The notes: a model not told the origin generated them from the sequence alone. A stretch of DNA of 64,000 nucleotides from CADEED01 sp041395625 (GCA_041395625.1 JAWLAE010000003.1:62001-126000); one strand, 5' to 3'; positions 17,601 through 26,888 are shown, counted from the stretch's first letter. Numbers and translations: made by a program.

Positions 17601-20296
17601 CGCATGCAGCGCCGGCGGTGCCACTCGCCGCAGCCGTCGCCGATTCCGCCGCGCATTACCAGGCGCGGCGTCGCGCTACCAAATCGATCGTTATCCATCG
17701 TGCACGCGAGCACAACCTCAAGAACATCGATGTCTCCGTGCCCCGCGAGGCATTCACGGTGATCACCGGCGTCTCGGGTTCCGGCAAATCCACGCTCGCC
17801 TTCGACATCATTTTCAACGAGGGGCAGCGCCGCTACCTCGAGTCACTCAATGCCTACGCCCGGCAGTTCGTCCAACCGGCCGCACGACCGGACGTCGATG
17901 CGATCTACGGCATCCCGCCCACGGTCGCGATCGAGCAGCGCACGAGTCGCGGCGGTCGCAAGAGCACGGTTGCAACCCTCACCGAGGTTTACCACTTCCT
18001 TCGCCTGCTGTACGTCAAGCTCGGCACGCAGTATTGCCCCGACTGCGACGTGCCCATCGAGCCACAGAGTGCCGCGTCGATCAGCGCGCGCATTCAGAAG
18101 GAACACAAGGGCACGCGCATCACGCTGCTCGCGCCGCTGGTGCTGGCCCGCAAGGGCTACTACACCGATCTCGCGAAATGGGCGGCGGGCCGTGGTTTCA
18201 AGCACTTGCGGGTCGATGGCGAACTGCTGCCGACCAAGCCCTGGCCGCGGCTGAACCGCTTCAAGGAGCACACGATCGAACTGCCGGTGGCGCAGATCGC
18301 AGTGCAGGTGCCGAACGACGGCAGTCTGCAGCGCAATCTCGAGCGGGCGCTCGATTTCGGCAAGGGTGTGGTCCACGTCGTTGCACTCGATGGCGAGTTC
18401 ACTAACAAGCGGGGGCAGGTGTTCTCGACGCGGCGATCCTGCCCGTCCTGCGGCACGAGTTTCTCCGAGCTCGATCCACGACTGTTCTCATTCAACTCCA
18501 AGCACGGCTGGTGCGAAGGTTGTTTCGGCACGGGTGTCACCTTGCCCGACTTCGACGCTGAGCAGAGCGGCGAGGAAGCGAGTTGGCGTGATACCGCGGG
18601 TGAGGAAGCGCTGGCCTGCGAGAGCTGCAATGGTGAGCGTCTCAATCCAATCGCGCGCACGGTGCGTTTTCGCACTCTGCCGATCGCGAAGCTCACGGGC
18701 CATTCGGTCGATGCAGCGTCCAGGTTCTTCACGCAACTGCGTACGACCGGTCGCGAGGCGGCAATCGGTCGCGACCTGCTCGCCGAGATCCGCGCGCGAC
18801 TCGCATTTCTGCAGAGAGTCGGGCTCGGCTATCTGTCGCTCGATCGCGCCGCCCCCACGCTCTCCGGTGGTGAGGCGCAACGCATTCGGTTGGCGGCACA
18901 GCTCGGCTCGAACCTGCAGGGGGTATGCTATGTGCTGGATGAGCCAACCATCGGCCTGCATCCGCGCGACAATAAGATCCTGCTGGACGCACTGGGCGAG
19001 CTCGCGAAGCACCGCAACACGCTGGTCGTGGTGGAGCATGACGAGGACACTATTCGGCGCGCTGATCACGTGATCGATCTCGGGCCAGGTGCGGGTGTGC
19101 GCGGTGGTGAGATCGTCGGCAGCGGCACAGTCGCGAATCTGATCGCCAACCCACGCTCGACCACTGGTCGATTGTTGGCGCAGCCACTCACCCATCCGGC
19201 CGTGCCGCGCCGTGCCACGTCAACCAAGTCGCCGTCGCTGGCAATCAAGGGCATCAGCTTGCACAACATCGGCAAGCTCAATGTCAGCATCCCGCTGGGA
19301 CGGCTGGTTGTCATCACTGGTGTCTCTGGCTCCGGCAAGTCCACACTCGCCCGCGACGTGCTGTTTGCCAACGTCAAGTCGCTGGTGGGTGATGCGCAAC
19401 CTCGGCGCAAGCAAGCCCGTCGCCCGCTGATCGGTGCGAAAGCGATCGCCGGCACCGAACTGATCGATCGGGTGCTGGAGGTCGATCAGACACCAATCGG
19501 CAAGACGCCGCGCTCCTGCCCGGCTACCTACATCGGCTTCTGGGATGACATACGTCGCATCTATGCCGGCTCCACCGAATCGAAGATCCGCGGCTACACC
19601 GCCAGTCGATTCTCATTCAACACGGCGGGCGGCCGCTGCGAAGCCTGTGGCGGTCAGGGCGTGCAGACGATCGAGATGAATTTCCTGCCGGACGTGAAGG
19701 TGTTGTGCGATACCTGCGGCGGACGTCGTTTCGATACGGAGACACTCGGCGTATTGTGGCGGGGCAAGAGCATCGGCGATATGCTCGCGACGAGTGTCGA
19801 CGACGCGGTCGAGTTCTTCGCTGCCCACGCCACCGTACTGCATCCGCTGAAGTTGCTGCAGGATGTCGGGCTCGGCTATCTGACGTTGGGACAACCCAGT
19901 CCCACGCTGTCAGGCGGCGAGGCGCAGCGTATCAAGCTGGTGACGGAGCTGGCGAAAGTACGCAATGACGCGCGCGGCTCGTTGCGCCAGAAGCCGAAGC
20001 ACACGCTCTATGTGCTCGACGAGCCGACCGTCGGCTTGCACATGGCCGACGTGGAAAAGCTGATCGAGGTGCTGCATCGCCTGGTCGATGCTGGCAATTC
20101 TGTGGTCGTCGTCGAACACAACCTCGATGTGATGGCGGAGGCGGACTGGATCATCGATATGGGTCCGGAGGCCGGTGCCGGCGGCGGCAAAATCGTTGCC
20201 GCGGGGCCACCCGCCGCGATCGCCAAGCGCGCAGCACGCTCGCACACCGGGCGCGTCTTGGTAGACTTCCTGCGCGAACGCACGACGGAGGCGTGA
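14645..20296 (+). CDS. uvrA: Double-length UvrA-like excinuclease subunit (two fused UvrA units)
   Basis: DNA-damage-recognition ATPase of nucleotide excision repair. At 1883 aa it is twice the normal UvrA size and contains two full UvrA units in tandem, i.e. four ABC halves. Walker A motifs GVSGSGKS occur near residues 38, 670, 1042 and 1558, each followed by its LSGGE signature and a DEP[ST]xGLH Walker B. N-type halves are marked by EGQRRYVETFSPYARQF in unit 1 and EGQRRYLESLNAYARQF in unit 2. C-type halves carry the zinc modules CTACNGNG...CGECDGRR and CEACGGQG...CDTCGGRR. The join is near residue 1015. Fused UvrA proteins are known from Chlamydia. Whether a normal uvrA exists elsewhere cannot be told. 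The 14645 ATG follows the conserved start; a longer frame upstream runs through the promoter gap. Confidence 0.92.
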   Translation: MPKRPPASETIVVRGARQNNLKNLDLEIPLGELVVVTGVSGSGKSSLVFDTLYAEGQRRYVETFSPYARQFLDRMDKPAVDRIEGIPPAIAIDQTNPVRTSRSTVGTMTELNDHLKLLFARAGALFCRGCGAPVRRDDSDSIYADIMRRAAAANDPRVHVCFPVPVPKNFKATEIRKLLEAQGYTRIHAVDKKTLEVVQDRLRLGNAERGRVVESLEAALRVGRGRVHVHVVDAPATAGEQPPHVLDTWRYSSDLHCAQCDIAYREPSPSAFSFNSPLGACETCRGFGRTIGIDYGLVIPDENKTLAGGAIRPWQTNAYKECQDDLLSFANKRDIRVDTPWNQLTAAERKWVLEGEGPWNKKVWYGAKRFFDWLETKAYKMHVRVLLSRYRAYTLCTACDGARLKPESLLWRVGSRELADAALGARQRHRPTGSTYSDATLTKLPGLSIHDLMLLPIERCRRFFDALQLPKPLDEAADLLLGEIRGRFGFLADVGLGYLTLDRQSRTLSGGEVQRINLTTALGTSLVNTLFVLDEPSIGLHPRDMLRVIEVMHRLRDAGNSLVVVEHDPQIMLQADRILDLGPGAGEHGGEIVAYGAPDDICANERSLTGQYLSGRKQIPVAEPSAKPRDDEKRATMIPALRHLELKGVREHNLKDVTVRFPLKRLVCVTGVSGSGKSTLVEDVLHPALLKATGKPTEAPGEFDQLVGAELIDDVVMVDQRPIGRTTRSNPASYVGAFDAVRELYAAEPAARARSYTAGTFSFNSGTGRCTACNGNGFEHVEMQFLSDVYLRCGECDGRRYRAETLEIKREGSNGRRASIADALDMTVTEALEFFQDVRAVTLRLQPLADVGLEYVKLGQPVPTLSGGEAQRLKLAGHLATAAADDKPSLRGKLFLFDEPTTGLHFEDVAKLLRAFRKLQKAGHSLLVIEHNLDVIRAADWIIDLGPEGGDAGGTVVCEGTPQQVRDQAGSHTGRALIEYEQALRTHAAPAVPLAAAVADSAAHYQARRRATKSIVIHRAREHNLKNIDVSVPREAFTVITGVSGSGKSTLAFDIIFNEGQRRYLESLNAYARQFVQPAARPDVDAIYGIPPTVAIEQRTSRGGRKSTVATLTEVYHFLRLLYVKLGTQYCPDCDVPIEPQSAASISARIQKEHKGTRITLLAPLVLARKGYYTDLAKWAAGRGFKHLRVDGELLPTKPWPRLNRFKEHTIELPVAQIAVQVPNDGSLQRNLERALDFGKGVVHVVALDGEFTNKRGQVFSTRRSCPSCGTSFSELDPRLFSFNSKHGWCEGCFGTGVTLPDFDAEQSGEEASWRDTAGEEALACESCNGERLNPIARTVRFRTLPIAKLTGHSVDAASRFFTQLRTTGREAAIGRDLLAEIRARLAFLQRVGLGYLSLDRAAPTLSGGEAQRIRLAAQLGSNLQGVCYVLDEPTIGLHPRDNKILLDALGELAKHRNTLVVVEHDEDTIRRADHVIDLGPGAGVRGGEIVGSGTVANLIANPRSTTGRLLAQPLTHPAVPRRATSTKSPSLAIKGISLHNIGKLNVSIPLGRLVVITGVSGSGKSTLARDVLFANVKSLVGDAQPRRKQARRPLIGAKAIAGTELIDRVLEVDQTPIGKTPRSCPATYIGFWDDIRRIYAGSTESKIRGYTASRFSFNTAGGRCEACGGQGVQTIEMNFLPDVKVLCDTCGGRRFDTETLGVLWRGKSIGDMLATSVDDAVEFFAAHATVLHPLKLLQDVGLGYLTLGQPSPTLSGGEAQRIKLVTELAKVRNDARGSLRQKPKHTLYVLDEPTVGLHMADVEKLIEVLHRLVDAGNSVVVVEHNLDVMAEADWIIDMGPEAGAGGGKIVAAGPPAAIAKRAARSHTGRVLVDFLRERTTEA

Positions 20297-20298
20297 TC

Positions 20299-20604
20299 AT
20301 GCAACACGGCTTGAGCTGCTGGCAATGCGGTGCCTCACTGGAAGCCTACACATTGCCGCTGCGCAGGCTGGAGGAATGTCCGGCCTGCCGGGCCGAGCTG
20401 CACGTATGCCGGATGTGCGTCGAGTACGACACGGCGGTCGCCAAGCATTGCCGCGAACCGACCGTCGACGAAGTGCGCGACAAAACGCACGCCAACTTCT
20501 GCGATCACTTCAAACCCAAGGTGGGTGCTTATAGACCGCCAGACAAGGCGGCCATCGAGCAATCGCGCGCCGCTCTCGACGCGCTGTTCGGCAAGAAAAG
20601 CTGA
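20299..20604 (+). CDS. Small cysteine-rich (zinc-ribbon-like) protein
   Basis: A 101-aa cytoplasmic protein with CxxC pairs at CWQC, CPAC and CRMC plus two single cysteines (KHC and NFCDHF), spaced like a double zinc ribbon. I do not recognise a named family. The ATG at 20299 is eight bases from a GGAG inside the end of uvrA; a GTG at 20293 overlapping the uvrA stop is too close to it. The two-base gap implies coupling to uvrA, so a link to DNA repair is possible (inference). It converges on the SPOR-like gene. Confidence 0.75.
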   Translation: MQHGLSCWQCGASLEAYTLPLRRLEECPACRAELHVCRMCVEYDTAVAKHCREPTVDEVRDKTHANFCDHFKPKVGAYRPPDKAAIEQSRAALDALFGKKS

Positions 20605-20608
20605 CTGG

Positions 20609-22189
20609 TCAGCTGCGACCCAGCTTCTGGGCGATCCGATCGAGCAGCGAAGTAAATTTCGAGCCACGCTGATCGACGTGCATCCTCAGATGCCGCACGC
20701 CGGAATCGGAGATCAGCTCGCCACGACCCTTGTCGAAGTCCAGTTGATCGGCGCCCAATATCTCGAGCGTTTCATCGAGACGACTGGCGCTCGATTTCGA
20801 CTTGGCAGATTGGCGCGCCAGCCGACCACCCTTGCGCTCGCTCTTGCGGCCACTCGGCCGGGCCGCCTCAACCGCGGCTTTGACACTCGCTTTATTGACC
20901 ACCAGATCCGGCACTGGTTTTCTGGCGGCACGCGGCGAGGTCTCGCCGACCACATCGAGTTCGATCGGCGGTGGCGTGTCGTCATCGAGCAAACGGAAGA
21001 TGTCACCCTCGACGCGCTCGATCTCCGTTGCCGCTACTTGCGGCACCACGCTGCTGTCAGCCTTGGGCCGTGTGGCATTCTCTTTCTCATCCGATGAAAC
21101 CGGCACTACCGCCACCGCACCAAAGTCGGAACGCACGTAGTAGGCCACCTGCTTGGCGGAGATCGCGTCGCTGAAGAAGCCGAGTCGCAAGCCGTACCAG
21201 CGACGCCCCTGACGATTGGCCTCGGTCGTGTACAACGTATACGCACTGAAAATGGCCAGCGGCGGCACTTTACTGGTTTCGATCGGCGTAACAGACCACT
21301 CGAGCTGCACGGCAAAGGACACAGGCGCCTGACGCTGCACGTCCGCCTTGATCGCCCGCATGGTCAGCGTGTCATCCGGCCTAACGAGCGGAATCGCTTC
21401 ATCGTAAGTCGCGGTCGAACCGGACTTGGTGGTCGGGTTGCGCCCCTCCAGCACCCGCAGTGTCTGCGTATCGCTCAGCTCGTCGAGCTCCGCCAGCACC
21501 TCGCGGATATTCGACTCCGGACCAGGCGGTGTCTTGGCTGCTTTGCCCTGAGTCGCCGCGGCGACCACGGCAGCCTTGGCGGTAGCCGCTTCCGGCGACA
21601 GGACGGGCACGACAGGGGGTAATTTCGGCCGCGCCTTCGGCGCGACAACCTGCGGCGCGCTCGGTTGCATTGGCGGCTTGGCACTCGACGGGCTAACAAC
21701 TGGGGCCTGCGGCTGGCGCGGCGCGCGCTGAATGACCGTCGCATCGTCTGGCGCAGGTGCGACCTGCGTTGCCGGTACGGGCGCGCGCGGCGGTGGTGCT
21801 TTGGCTACTGGCGCCGCGACTTTAGGTGCGACGGGCTGGGGTGCCGCTGCCGACGGCTGTCCGCGCGCTGCGAGTTTGCGGCCCGGCGCATCGCCGGCCC
21901 AGGCGCCGGGATATACCTCACGCACGATCAGCAGCCACTCCTCAGCGGCCGCCATCGTCGGAAAGTAGCCCATATGCAGACGAAAACGTTCGCGACCGTC
22001 CTCACGACGTCGGCTGACAAAAAATGAAAACCGCGCCAACGCCGGATCCTGCGGCTTGGCGAGTGCCATCGGCGTCGTGGACGAACAAAGATTGATGACG
22101 AAGTCACCCTTCGCAGGGTCGACCGGCGCGGGGACAGCGCGCGACGGGGCCGGCGGCGTGCCAGACGCTGACTTCATGTTTACGCTCAT
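20609..22189 (-). CDS. SPOR-like repeat protein, Pro/Ala-rich
   Basis: A 526-aa protein with two SPOR-like modules: residues 25-105 (RFRLHMGYFPTMAAAEEWL) and about 270-360 (YGLRLGFFSDAISAKQVAYY). They are joined by a long proline/alanine-rich linker and followed by a charged tail with a basic RKSERKGGR segment. SPOR domains normally bind denuded peptidoglycan, but no signal peptide or membrane helix is visible here, so a periplasmic location is not supported. The ATG has a GGGGA site five bases upstream. It is not linked to a division gene in the window. Function unknown. Confidence 0.72.
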   Translation of the reverse strand: MSVNMKSASGTPPAPSRAVPAPVDPAKGDFVINLCSSTTPMALAKPQDPALARFSFFVSRRREDGRERFRLHMGYFPTMAAAEEWLLIVREVYPGAWAGDAPGRKLAARGQPSAAAPQPVAPKVAAPVAKAPPPRAPVPATQVAPAPDDATVIQRAPRQPQAPVVSPSSAKPPMQPSAPQVVAPKARPKLPPVVPVLSPEAATAKAAVVAAATQGKAAKTPPGPESNIREVLAELDELSDTQTLRVLEGRNPTTKSGSTATYDEAIPLVRPDDTLTMRAIKADVQRQAPVSFAVQLEWSVTPIETSKVPPLAIFSAYTLYTTEANRQGRRWYGLRLGFFSDAISAKQVAYYVRSDFGAVAVVPVSSDEKENATRPKADSSVVPQVAATEIERVEGDIFRLLDDDTPPPIELDVVGETSPRAARKPVPDLVVNKASVKAAVEAARPSGRKSERKGGRLARQSAKSKSSASRLDETLEILGADQLDFDKGRGELISDSGVRHLRMHVDQRGSKFTSLLDRIAQKLGRS

Positions 22190-22519
22190 CTAATTCCCCG
22201 CTGGATACCGATCGACGCTGGCAAAGCGACGCAGGGGACGACCGGCGCGCCCGCGACACTGGTTAGTGCCGGGACGTGAGCTGCCTCCGTGGCAACCCCG
22301 CTGTCCCCGCGCAGGCGCAGGGACCGGTGGTTTTGCGTCCTCGCCTTGCGACGAGTTTGCCTTTTTCAATAACCGTGAGTGTGCGAAACAAAGCACTGCA
22401 GCGTCAATGCTCATGAGTGTGGCCGCTGTCGCAGAACGGCGACCCGCCATTCGGTGACAGCCGCTGCAGTGAACATAAGCTTGCGTTCTGCGGGACAAAT
22501 CGACCTGCAGCCCATCGAA
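22190..22519. other. 330-bp intergenic region without a recognised feature
   Basis: Lies between the SPOR-like gene and the NlpC/P60 gene, both on the minus strand. It should hold the promoter of the SPOR-like gene; a TTGAAA on the minus strand near 22363-22368 could be a -35 but no good -10 follows it. I see no convincing terminator, RNA gene or tRNA. A 102-codon frame that fills most of it looks spurious. Confidence 0.4.
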
Positions 22520-23065
22520 TCATGGCGACGCAGCGGCAAGCGATTGCCACACGCGGCCGGCACCTGCGAATCGATCGGCATAGTAATTGTCGAGCAGCGA
22601 ATCATAATCAACCGTCCGGCCGGTTCTGGGTGCGTGAATGAAGCGCCCTTTGCCGGCATAGATGCCGACGTGATCGACCGTCCTGCTGTTCAACTGGAAG
22701 AATACGAGGTCACCCGGCTGTAGATCGCGAACGTCTATCAGGGCAGCGGCGGCGAACTGTCCGCGTGCTGTGCGCGGCACCCGCAGTCCAAGCTCACGAT
22801 GCGTAAAAAATACGAGCCCGCTGCAATCGAAGCCGCCAGGCGTTGCACCGCCAAAACGATATGGCGTGCCGCGTAATGAATCGGCGAGTTGCGCAATCGC
22901 CTGTCCGGGCGACTGTTGCTCGACTGCAGTCGCCGCAGCGTCGGCCGGCAACTGTCGCGGTGGTGGCGCACCGACACACGCTGCCAGCAGGAGAGCAGAC
23001 AGTACCACTACACAGCGAACGATAGCCGCTCGCAGACACTCAACCGGTCGCGCGTTGTTCCTCAT
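22520..23065 (-). CDS. NlpC/P60-family lipoprotein (peptidoglycan endopeptidase)
   Basis: Cell-wall hydrolase of the NlpC/P60 cysteine-peptidase family, cutting peptide crosslinks in peptidoglycan. From the chosen start (MRNNARPVE) the 181-aa protein has a signal sequence ending in the lipobox LLAAC. The catalytic module follows: nucleophile in FDCSGLVFF, histidine in VDHVGIYAG and a second polar residue near GRFIHAP. This matches the compact Spr/MepS-like class. The start overlaps the end of the GGDEF-EAL gene; an ATG 24 bases further upstream (23089) is possible but would lengthen the n-region. Confidence 0.87.
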   Translation of the reverse strand: MRNNARPVECLRAAIVRCVVVLSALLLAACVGAPPPRQLPADAAATAVEQQSPGQAIAQLADSLRGTPYRFGGATPGGFDCSGLVFFTHRELGLRVPRTARGQFAAAALIDVRDLQPGDLVFFQLNSRTVDHVGIYAGKGRFIHAPRTGRTVDYDSLLDNYYADRFAGAGRVWQSLAAASP

Positions 23066-25577
23066 CGGTGACGCCCATTCTGCGCGCATCCAGCAATTCT
23101 GTCATGGCCGCGACGGACATCGGGCGCGCCAAGAAATAGCCTTGCGCATAGGCACAACGGTGCTGCCGCAGGAACTCGAGCTGTTGCATTGTCTCGACGC
23201 CTTCGGCGACGACGCTCTTGCCGAGGGAGTGCGCCATCGTGATCACGGACTCGGCGACGGCGGCCGCAGAGGCATCGTTCGGCACTTCCTCCAGAAACGA
23301 CCCGTCGAGCTTTACGGTGTGTATCGGATGACGTCGCAAGTAGTTGAGCGACGAAAAGCCGGTGCCGAAGTCGTCGATCGCCAGCGTGACGCCGAGCTCG
23401 GCAAGATTCTTGAGCGCGGCTGCGATCTGCGAATCCACCAAGGCTGTTTCCGTCAGTTCCAGCTCCAGCAGCCGTGGCGGCAAGCGGTGCTGAGCCAGCA
23501 AGCGCTCGACACGCTCGGCAAATGCAGGATCCACCAGTTGTTGCACCGAGACATTGACCGCCAGCCGCGCCTCCGGCAGGCCGCGGCGACGCCACTCAGC
23601 CAACTGCGCGCAGGCAGTTTCGAGCACCCAACTGCCGATATCGACGATCAGTCCCGTCTGCTCGGCGGAGGGAATGAACTCGCTCGGCATCTTCAGGCCG
23701 TCGTAACGAGTCTGCCAGCGCAGTAGCGCCTCGGCTCCAACTAGCGAGGCATCGGCAACGCGGAACTGAGGCTGATAGAACAGCGACAGCTCGCGCCGTT
23801 TCAGCGCTCGATACAGGCCGCTGTCGGAGTGCCGGATAGCCCGCACGCTCATGTTGCGCTCATAGAAGACCGACTGGCCGCGACCGAGCTCCTTGGCGCG
23901 ATACATCGCGAGATCGGCGTTGCGCATCAAGTCCTCGACGGTCGAACCATCGTCAGGGAACAGTGCGACGCCCACACTGGCGCGCACATGGTGATCGCGA
24001 CCCGCGAGATTGACCGGCAGTCGCAGTGAATAGATGATGCGCTCGGCCACTGCCAGCGCGGCATCCGGATCGCCGACGTGACGCAGCACTACGGTAAATT
24101 CATCACCACCCAGTCGCGCGACGGTGTCGCCTTCCTTGACGCATGACTTCAGTCGCTGCGCGACGATGACCAGCAGTTGATCGCCGGCCTCATGACCCAG
24201 CGTGTCGTTGATACGCTTGAAGTGGTCGAGATCGACGAACAACAGGGCGCCACGTACCAATCCCGATGAGGCCGCCGCCAGCTCCTGCGACAAACGGTCC
24301 TGAAACAGTGAACGATTGGGTAGTTGTGTCAGGGGGTCGAAGTGCGCCTGTCGATAGAGCGCTTCGTCGCGAGCACTCTGCGATAACGCGAGACGCAGAC
24401 GCTGCGCGAAAGTCGCACCGTGGCGCGCGCCTTCTGCGGCGCTGACAGGTTCGCACTCGAAGCCTACTACCAACAGCGCCAATAGCTTGTCGCCGCGCAC
24501 GATCGGCCAAAGCCAGAAGAAACCCGCGCTCAAGTGCGTGAATGGCGCGAGGAATGCGTGCCGTTCCTTCTCGACACGTGCGACGGTCATGCCTTCGGGC
24601 GCCGCACTGACAGCCAACAGCATGTCGCTATCGAGCATGACGCGCTCAACGGGCAACGATTCGTCCTTGTCAGCCGCCAACAGCAGACGTCCGTGGGTAC
24701 TCGTCACCTCATCGATCAGGATGACGCCAACCGCGCGCGCGAGTGTCATTTCGCGCAGCTTTGGCAGTGCAGCTTCGATGCCCTGATCGACCTCGAGCGT
24801 GCCGAGCAGCGCGCAGTCGACTTCCGATTGCGCAGCATGCGCAGCGAGACGCCGCGAGGTTGCCGCGGCTGTGGCGCGCAGCTGCGTTGCAATCTTCGCG
24901 ACCTCGTCCACGCCCTGCGTCGGCACCGCCACTTGCCGGCCATCGGCTAACGACCGTAGCGCGCTCTGCAAAGCCCGAAGCGCTGGCACATAGCAGCGCA
25001 TGAGATAGAGCGCCGCGACCAGCGCAACGAGAATGCCGAATACCAGCAGCCATGCGGTTATCGGTACCGCCGACACAGCGAACTCGCCCCAATGGAGCAC
25101 TGGCTCGTACACGACCAGATAACGCCGCGGTTGTTGCGTGCGTGTACTCGGCGTCAGCGCTCGAATGACGCCGACCCACTCGACCGAATCCGCGTACCAA
25201 CTGATTTCCTTTTCGAGCAAGCCGGAGTTCCGCAGCTCGGACGAGCCCATGACAAGTAGCGCGACGAAGTCATCCGACAGCGGCGCTTTCGAGTAAGTAG
25301 CACGGCCATCGGCATCGAAGACCGCAGCGTACCGACCGTTGAGGCGCGCCGCGAAGTCCTCCGGGACGGCTCGTGGCTTTGCCGATAGTGCGATTGCCTG
25401 CTCATGCGCCGCGCCCAGAAGCAACGTGCGACCGAGCTCCTTGCGCTGCTCGTACAGTTGATCGGCGCCGATTGCGACCGCGACGAGTAGCGGCAGCAGC
25501 ACAGCCGCAGCGACCACCGCCAGCACTCTTCGACCGAAGTCACTTTCGGACACCGCGGATTCTGTTGCTTGCTTCAT
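23040..25577 (-). CDS. Membrane GGDEF-EAL protein (c-di-GMP turnover)
   Basis: An 845-aa protein that could make and/or break cyclic di-GMP in response to a periplasmic or redox signal. Order: N-terminal transmembrane helix (about 18-40), periplasmic segment to about 165, second helix (about 172-195), HAMP-like linker, GAF-like region (about 245-400), GGDEF domain with intact RLGGDEF (about residue 490), and EAL domain with EALLRW (about 614) and further motifs NVSVQQL and IDDFGTGFSSLNYL. Both catalytic signatures look complete. No ribosome site is obvious before the ATG, and the start overlaps no conserved upstream frame. The VanZ-like gene is divergent. Confidence 0.92.
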   Translation of the reverse strand: MKQATESAVSESDFGRRVLAVVAAAVLLPLLVAVAIGADQLYEQRKELGRTLLLGAAHEQAIALSAKPRAVPEDFAARLNGRYAAVFDADGRATYSKAPLSDDFVALLVMGSSELRNSGLLEKEISWYADSVEWVGVIRALTPSTRTQQPRRYLVVYEPVLHWGEFAVSAVPITAWLLVFGILVALVAALYLMRCYVPALRALQSALRSLADGRQVAVPTQGVDEVAKIATQLRATAAATSRRLAAHAAQSEVDCALLGTLEVDQGIEAALPKLREMTLARAVGVILIDEVTSTHGRLLLAADKDESLPVERVMLDSDMLLAVSAAPEGMTVARVEKERHAFLAPFTHLSAGFFWLWPIVRGDKLLALLVVGFECEPVSAAEGARHGATFAQRLRLALSQSARDEALYRQAHFDPLTQLPNRSLFQDRLSQELAAASSGLVRGALLFVDLDHFKRINDTLGHEAGDQLLVIVAQRLKSCVKEGDTVARLGGDEFTVVLRHVGDPDAALAVAERIIYSLRLPVNLAGRDHHVRASVGVALFPDDGSTVEDLMRNADLAMYRAKELGRGQSVFYERNMSVRAIRHSDSGLYRALKRRELSLFYQPQFRVADASLVGAEALLRWQTRYDGLKMPSEFIPSAEQTGLIVDIGSWVLETACAQLAEWRRRGLPEARLAVNVSVQQLVDPAFAERVERLLAQHRLPPRLLELELTETALVDSQIAAALKNLAELGVTLAIDDFGTGFSSLNYLRRHPIHTVKLDGSFLEEVPNDASAAAVAESVITMAHSLGKSVVAEGVETMQQLEFLRQHRCAYAQGYFLARPMSVAAMTELLDARRMGVTDEEQRATG

Positions 25578-25676
25578 TTACGCCGCGATCGAGACCACAG
25601 AGCGAACTGTAGAAGCTGCATGGCCCTCACGATGAGCAGTGCGTCACGTTTGCGCTGCAGCAGGCATAATTCGCCG

Positions 25677-26888
25677 ATGGGACACTCCAGGACTGGGACT
25701 TCGGCAGCCGGCGGCGCCTCGGGATGGCTGCTCGCGCTAACCATCGGACTGATCCTGTACGCCTCGTTCTATCCCTTCGACTGGGGGTGGCAGCGGTTCG
25801 CGACTGCCCAGAACGGCCATTTCCCGACGTCGTTGCCGTGGGGGCCGACGTTACGCAGTGATGTCGTCGCCAATCTCCTCTTCTATATCCCACTGGGCGC
25901 ACTCCTGATGGCACGCGGCGGCGGCAGTGTGCGCGGCGTACGATTATTCGTGCGCACCGTTGCCTTGGGTACGGCGCTCAGCGTTTGCGTCGAGTATCTG
26001 CAGTATGCAACGCCGCTTCGCACGCCCAGCCTCACCGACACTTTGCTCAATGCGACGAGCACGGCACTGGGTGCCGGCGGCTTCCTGCTGGTGCGCCGCG
26101 TTCTGGAGCTGCCGCAACTACGGCGGCGATCGTTCGACCCGGCGGTGTATCTGATGCTGGCGGCGTGGCTGGCATTTCACGCCGCGCCGTTCATCCCGAG
26201 CTTGCGATTCATACAACTGCGCGACTCCTTGCAATCGATTCTCAGCTTGCAGTGGTCGGCTGGCGGCATCGCCCGCTACCTCGCGGGCTACCTCATAGTC
26301 TCGACAGCGCTACGAGCGCTCGTGAAACGTGAGCACTTCTGGATCGCGTTCGGTGCGCTGGTGTTCCTGTCGCTGTCTGCGCGCGTCTTCGTCGTTGGAC
26401 AGCAGCTGCCGTTCGACGAGCTACTGGGGCTGCTGCTCGCTTTACCCGTGATCGCCATGTTGCGCAGTACGCCCCACCAAAATGCGTGCGTGCCAGTTAC
26501 GCTGCTGGTGATCGCCTGCTGGCTCATCTACGGGCTGGCGCCATTCGATTTCGTCAATCGTGCCGGGCCATTCGGCTGGCTACCATTCGGTGGATTTCTC
26601 GAAAATCAGGTCGAGCGCGGCTACCTGCAGTTCTTCGAGAAGGCGTTCCTGTCTCTAGGCGTTGTCTGGTTGATCGTCACTGCGGGTGGCACCGTCGTGC
26701 TAGCCGCGATCCTGGGTGTCAGCATCGCTGCGTTCATCGAGTTTGCACAGCGCTACCTACCCGGACGAGTTGCCGAAGTTGCCGATCCACTGCTGGTAAT
26801 GGCAGCCGCGTTAGTAGTCGCGATCGGCGTTGCACTACGCCGACTCGAGCGTGGCAAGTCCCGCAGATCACGGCGTGCACACCATTGA
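25677..26888 (+). CDS. VanZ-family multi-pass membrane protein
   Basis: Inner-membrane protein of about 403 aa with roughly nine to ten hydrophobic helices and two VanZ-like halves. The first has YASFYPFDWGWQRF, then DVVANLLFYIPLGALL and a following VEYLQYATPLRTPSLTDTLLNATSTALGA. The second has LAPFDFVNRAGPFGWLPFGGFLE and ends EFAQRYLPGRVAEVADPLL. These conserved phrases are the VanZ hallmark. VanZ proteins are linked to teicoplanin tolerance in Gram-positives; the proteobacterial role is not known. The start is uncertain: ATGs at 25620 and 25632 are also in frame and none has a good ribosome site. Confidence 0.82.
   Translation: MGHSRTGTSAAGGASGWLLALTIGLILYASFYPFDWGWQRFATAQNGHFPTSLPWGPTLRSDVVANLLFYIPLGALLMARGGGSVRGVRLFVRTVALGTALSVCVEYLQYATPLRTPSLTDTLLNATSTALGAGGFLLVRRVLELPQLRRRSFDPAVYLMLAAWLAFHAAPFIPSLRFIQLRDSLQSILSLQWSAGGIARYLAGYLIVSTALRALVKREHFWIAFGALVFLSLSARVFVVGQQLPFDELLGLLLALPVIAMLRSTPHQNACVPVTLLVIACWLIYGLAPFDFVNRAGPFGWLPFGGFLENQVERGYLQFFEKAFLSLGVVWLIVTAGGTVVLAAILGVSIAAFIEFAQRYLPGRVAEVADPLLVMAAALVVAIGVALRRLERGKSRRSRRAHH

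Noticed and set aside
22190..22498. 102-codon minus-strand frame that fills the gap before the SPOR-like gene
   Set aside because: Its composition is low-complexity and non-conserved, it lacks a ribosome site, and its end simply abuts the next start by chance.
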